A program made the translations under genes and the position numbers. From the NCBI GenBank assembly GCA_964607765.1, contig CAZSNT010000192.1, forward strand, positions 1-18,135: a stretch of 18,135 nucleotides of DNA, read 5' to 3'. Position 1 is the stretch's first letter. Every line of letters starts with the position of its first letter. This document shows, one piece after another, positions 14,810 to 18,135 of this stretch. The DNA is from CAZSNT01 sp964607765. GTDB lineage: Bacteria > Verrucomicrobiota > Lentisphaeria > Oligosphaerales > JABHEG01. The notes beneath the pieces were generated by a model, which saw only the letters and a list, made by a program, of their open reading frames with translations, was not told where the DNA came from and made no database searches.

Positions 14810-17800
14810 TCACTTCATGCACAGCAGTTCGCCGTTCTCCAGCGCCAGGTAGAGCTTGCCGTAAGCGGCTGAAATGCCGTCGAATCGCGGGCAGGCCGGC
14901 AGCTCGGTCTGGTTCAGAATCTGGCCCGACTCGGGATCAATCCGCAGCAGGATGCCCTTGTCAGGTATCGGGACGCCACGCTGATGACTCGGCTCGGCGT
15001 CGGCCGGATAGCCGGCCAGGTAGAGGTGGTCGCCCGCTTTGATCATGGCGCGCGTGTGAATGGGCAGTTCCCCGGCCAGCGACTGGTGTTCTATCGCCGG
15101 GTTCTTCGGGAAGTCCTTCTTCAGTTTCGTGTCGATATCGGTGATGTCGGTCCTGTACAGCGCCAGCTTCTTCCACGTAGCGCCCCAGACGGTGGTCTTG
15201 TCGTACACCATGAACTTGCCCAGGGGGCTGGCGAACCCGCCGTAGCTGCCGCGCGTCAGCCACTCGTAAGCGACGGGCAGCCGGCTGAAGTCGCCGTTGC
15301 CGTAGAACCAGTGCGCGCGATACGACTCGTTGTCGTCCAGCAGCCGCGAGGTGGAGAACAGATGGTGCGTGAACCCACTGGCCGGCTTCAGGTCCTTAGT
15401 CAGCTTCTGGTGCCGCAGGTACAGCACGCCGCCGCTGGCCAGCAGGATGTCGGAGATGTTGCCTTCACCGATGGAGAATGCGTCGCTCCTGTCCGGGGCG
15501 CCGAGGGTTTTGTAGTCGACCGCGTTCTGACTGAAGCGCTTCGATGCGACCCCGTCGCTGTTCTTGGTCGCCTTTGCCTGTGGGCTGTCGAGGCGGCCAC
15601 GCTGCTTGATCGCGCCGCTGATCGGGTCGAGGCCGTAGAGGAAAATGCCGCCGTCCAGGTAGGTGGAGCGGCCCGCGGTGAAGTAGGCCGTGTCGTCTTC
15701 GATCAGGATGCTGCCGTGCACGGGCCACAGCGACTCCACCTGCGCCATTGACACAATCGAGCGGTCGAGGGGCGCGGCCCGGAAACGCCAGGCCAGCACG
15801 CCGTCACTGAGCCGCAGGCAGTACACGTAGCCGTCGCGGCACCCGAACAGCACGGCGTTGCCGTAGACGCTGGGGCTCGAGTCTACTGCGCCCCCGGCTG
15901 TGAACGCCCACTTCCGGGCGCCGGTTGCGGCGTCGTAGGCGAGTACTTGGTGCGTTGTGAGGGAAGCGACGAGAGCCGTATCGCCGGCCACGACGGGCGC
16001 GGCGAGACGCCCGCCGGGTTTGGCGCTCCAGGCGGTTGTCGCGGCGTTGACCTGTGCGGGGCTCACACCGGTGCGTCCCGGATCGTGACGATGCATGGGC
16101 CACTCCGTGGCGAGCCGGAGTGCGCTGCTCTTCAGTTTGCCGTAGGCCGGGCCCTGTTCGAGACCGGGCGAATGGGTCAGCTTACTCAGGTCCACGCTTG
16201 ATTCCGCAGCTTTCAGGCCCCACATCCCGAACAGTTTCGCTTCCGGGTAGCAGCTGCAGTTATGGGACGGGATGTAGAGCAAGCCGTTCGCCGGCATGAT
16301 GCCGTACTGGCACAAGCCCCGGATCCAGTTGTGCCGGTAGAAGTCCCCGCCCTGGGTGTCGTGGAATTCCAGGCCGCGATACCCTTCGATCACGTAGCGG
16401 TCGGTCGCCTTGTTGCGGTAGCAGCGGTGGTGGTGGCCGGCTGTGACCAGCTCGGCGCGGGTCGTGTTGGTACGCTCCACATTGCCTGTCTTCAGGTCCC
16501 GGCCTTCCGCGAATCCGGGGCTGGTCCACACCAGACCATTGACGACGAGAATGTCCACGGACGGTGTCTTGCCGAACGGCGTCTTCGCCGCACAGGTCCA
16601 GAGCTCTTTGCCTGAGTCCGCTGCGAGAGCCCGAAGCCGTTGACCGTCGCACGATAGTACGACACCGTCTTGAGCCACCATCGTGCAAAACGTCCAGCCC
16701 GGCCGGCGCGTGCCTGACGGCTTCCGCTTCTTCTTGCCTTTCCCTGCCTTCTGCGGGGCAGGCTTCGGCTCCGGCTTGACCGGGTAACTGGTGCGCCACT
16801 GCTGCTGCCCGGTCGAAGCGTCCAGGCACATGGTCTGCTGGCTTTCCTGGAAGAACACGCGTCCGCCGGAGATGGTCAGCGTGCGGGGCATGATCTCAGC
16901 CGTGCCGTCAGCCGGCCAGCGCCACAGCATCCGGCCGCTGCGCGTGTCGATGGCTTTGACCAGCTTGTTACGCCTGTAATCCACCGCTGGCTTCTTCTGC
17001 TCGACCAGGACCTGCTCGGCACCCTCGGCGCCGATCTGCACGAACAAGGTGTCGCCGACGAGCAGAAACTCCTCAGCGTTGGCCGTGCCATCGAGAGCGG
17101 CTGATTCGTCGCCGGTCACGGCGTCGAGAACAGAGATCGACTTGCCCAGCCCCAGTGTGACGAACACGCGGTCGCCATCGGTGACCAGCAGACGCTGCAG
17201 TTGCACGGGACCGCTGCGGAACCTCCTGCGGATGTCTGTCCACGAGGAAATCGGCTTGGTCCAGAGCTGCACGCCGTTGAACGCGTTGCGCGCGGTCACG
17301 GTCCACTGCCCCTTATCATCGGGGCTGAACACCGCGCCGTTGTCCACGATGCTGAACATGCGGCCCTTGGCTGCGACAATGGTGGAGATAGTGGCCAGCC
17401 GGTCGTGGTGCCGCGCCCAGAGCGGGTCGGCGAGGAACTGCATGTGCCGGGGCGGCCCGATCTCCGTGTCGTGTGCCACGGCGTTGTTGTCCGCCGCGCG
17501 CAGATAATGGGTCCATTCATCGATGGACGCCGGTTTCGGTTTCACCGTCTTCGCACCGCCCACGATCGCGACACCGTAGGGGTGGAGCACGCGCATGATC
17601 TCAGCCATCGGCACGCTCGGCTTTTCGGCCACGACCACGGTCACGGAATTGTCGATGAACGGGAGTGTCTTGCGGTCGTACTGTCCGATCGACACAGGGC
17701 CGTAGAGCCCCTTCGACTGCACATGCGCCCGCGCCTTCACGATGTTTGCCGCGCTGCTGTCCAGGCCCCGGACCAGGCTGCGCCCGGGCACGTACAGACC

Positions 17801-17950
17801 GGCTGTCGCCTCGCCCGTGCCGCAGTCGAGGTGCACGATCAAGCCACCGCTGACGTCGGCGTTGGCCGGCAGAGACGTGGCGCTTGTGGCAACGAGGCCT
17901 GCGATGGCGCAAACCGCCAGCGCTGATCGCGAGAAGATGCTGCTTTTCAT
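14810..17950 (-). CDS. Secreted methyltransferase-like/PQQ-type beta-propeller fusion protein
   Basis: A 1046-residue exported protein. The ATG at 17950 is preferred (GAGGA 6 nt upstream; MKSSIFSRSALAVCAIAGL is a signal peptide, likely cleaved after ANA at about residue 31). Residues about 35-132 look like a class I SAM-methyltransferase fold: motif I LIVHLDCGTGEA (41-48), GLDSSAANIVKAR, then LPFIDNSVTVVVAEK and MRVLHPYGVAIV. Residues about 145-1040 contain repeated WD40/PQQ-type blades, for example VLAYDAATGARKWAFTAGG, AVLFGCRDGYVYCLRLSDG and CLDASTGQQQWRTSYPV, in the BamB/quinoprotein-dehydrogenase-like style. A Lys/Pro-rich insert (about 393-418) and a cysteine pair in HNCSCYPEAKLFG (about 562-570) interrupt the propeller. 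Methyltransferases are normally cytoplasmic, so this domain may be a relic or a structural module. I recall this architecture from planctomycete genomes, but its role is unknown. It is the first gene of an operon with the alpha-galactosidase. Confidence 0.82.
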   Translation of the reverse strand: MKSSIFSRSALAVCAIAGLVATSATSLPANADVSGGLIVHLDCGTGEATAGLYVPGRSLVRGLDSSAANIVKARAHVQSKGLYGPVSIGQYDRKTLPFIDNSVTVVVAEKPSVPMAEIMRVLHPYGVAIVGGAKTVKPKPASIDEWTHYLRAADNNAVAHDTEIGPPRHMQFLADPLWARHHDRLATISTIVAAKGRMFSIVDNGAVFSPDDKGQWTVTARNAFNGVQLWTKPISSWTDIRRRFRSGPVQLQRLLVTDGDRVFVTLGLGKSISVLDAVTGDESAALDGTANAEEFLLVGDTLFVQIGAEGAEQVLVEQKKPAVDYRRNKLVKAIDTRSGRMLWRWPADGTAEIMPRTLTISGGRVFFQESQQTMCLDASTGQQQWRTSYPVKPEPKPAPQKAGKGKKKRKPSGTRRPGWTFCTMVAQDGVVLSCDGQRLRALAADSGKELWTCAAKTPFGKTPSVDILVVNGLVWTSPGFAEGRDLKTGNVERTNTTRAELVTAGHHHRCYRNKATDRYVIEGYRGLEFHDTQGGDFYRHNWIRGLCQYGIMPANGLLYIPSHNCSCYPEAKLFGMWGLKAAESSVDLSKLTHSPGLEQGPAYGKLKSSALRLATEWPMHRHDPGRTGVSPAQVNAATTAWSAKPGGRLAAPVVAGDTALVASLTTHQVLAYDAATGARKWAFTAGGAVDSSPSVYGNAVLFGCRDGYVYCLRLSDGVLAWRFRAAPLDRSIVSMAQVESLWPVHGSILIEDDTAYFTAGRSTYLDGGIFLYGLDPISGAIKQRGRLDSPQAKATKNSDGVASKRFSQNAVDYKTLGAPDRSDAFSIGEGNISDILLASGGVLYLRHQKLTKDLKPASGFTHHLFSTSRLLDDNESYRAHWFYGNGDFSRLPVAYEWLTRGSYGGFASPLGKFMVYDKTTVWGATWKKLALYRTDITDIDTKLKKDFPKNPAIEHQSLAGELPIHTRAMIKAGDHLYLAGYPADAEPSHQRGVPIPDKGILLRIDPESGQILNQTELPACPRFDGISAAYGKLYLALENGELLCMK

Positions 17951-18007
17951 AGGAAGTCCTCTTGTTCTGGTTTCTCCGAAAACAGACTCCCCCACTTTAC
18001 TGCCTCG

Positions 18008-18021
18008 CGCCTGTCCAGGCG
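18008..18021. promoter_or_regulatory. Short inverted repeat upstream of the propeller/galactosidase operon
   Basis: CGCCTG-TC-CAGGCG lies 58 bp upstream of the propeller gene's start. It could be an operator half-site pair or a leader hairpin. No clear -35/-10 pair is visible in this GC-rich stretch, so the assignment is tentative. Confidence 0.2.
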
Positions 18022-18080
18022 AATCCGTTCGTGTGGGAGCCCTAACCGGTCGGCTACGTGAGGCATCCGCACACCCCCCA

Positions 18081-18108
18081 GTAGCCCGGCTCTCCTGAGC
18101 CGGGTGTC
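18081..18108 (+). repeat. Dispersed copy of the BIME-like hairpin
   Basis: GTAGCCCGGCTCTCCTGAGC and the following CGGGTGTC repeat the forward hairpin of the 12466-12781 array. The 8-bp stem is identical and only the loop changes, TCCT for TCCC (hairpin 18085-18104). It lies about 130 bp upstream of the propeller operon rather than downstream of genes. The unit may continue past the window end, because GATAGAGCGG near 18122 resembles the middle of the 110-bp unit. Confidence 0.85.
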
Positions 18109-18135
18109 CCGGCGTGCCTCCGGATAGAGCGGAAC

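Overview
The window is a GC-rich stretch with ten protein-coding genes and two repeat-bearing intergenic regions. Each repeat region contains a run of exactly 100 Ns, so this is probably a scaffolded draft or metagenome-derived genome. The gene content suggests a PVC-type bacterium (Planctomycetes, Lentisphaerae, Kiritimatiellae or a relative): secreted sulfatases, a secreted FAD-dependent oxidoreductase with a golvesin-like C-terminus, a secreted methyltransferase-like/beta-propeller fusion, and Gfo/Idh/MocA and xylose-isomerase-like genes. This assignment rests on gene-family composition only; there is no rRNA or other marker in the window.

Layout. Positions 66-1238 (+) encode an enolase-superfamily enzyme of the muconate-lactonizing (MLE) subgroup with all its catalytic residues. 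A 387-bp intergenic region follows, holding 58-bp tandem hairpin repeats broken by a gap. Next is a (+) exported block: sulfatase 1 with a HEAT-like tail (1626-3551), an FAD-dependent oxidoreductase overlapping it by 4 bp (3548-5887), sulfatase 2 with a discoidin-like tail (5972-8092), and a secreted or anchored protein with two copies of a regulatory-like beta-sandwich domain (8359-9564). A (+) cytoplasmic block follows: Gfo/Idh/MocA dehydrogenase (9640-10692), sugar-phosphate-isomerase-like TIM barrel (10723-11478), and D-2-hydroxyacid dehydrogenase (11515-12465). Between convergent gene sets, 12466-12781 carries a 110-bp unit made of two inverted hairpins (BIME-like), again broken by a gap. 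On the minus strand an apparent operon reads from the right: a secreted methyltransferase-like/PQQ-type propeller protein (17950-14810), then a cytoplasmic GH36-like alpha-galactosidase (14780-12792). A further copy of the hairpin element lies at 18081-18108.

How it may work together (inference). The set resembles a sulfated-glycan utilization locus. The two secreted sulfatases would remove sulfate, the FAD enzyme with its beta-sandwich domains would act on carbohydrate or a derivative in the periplasm or at the cell surface, the alpha-galactosidase would cleave imported oligosaccharides, and the MLE-subgroup enzyme, Gfo/Idh enzyme, TIM-barrel isomerase and D-2-hydroxyacid dehydrogenase would process the released sugars or sugar acids. 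No transporter, regulator, sulfatase-maturating enzyme or polysaccharide lyase is present in the window, so the substrate cannot be named.
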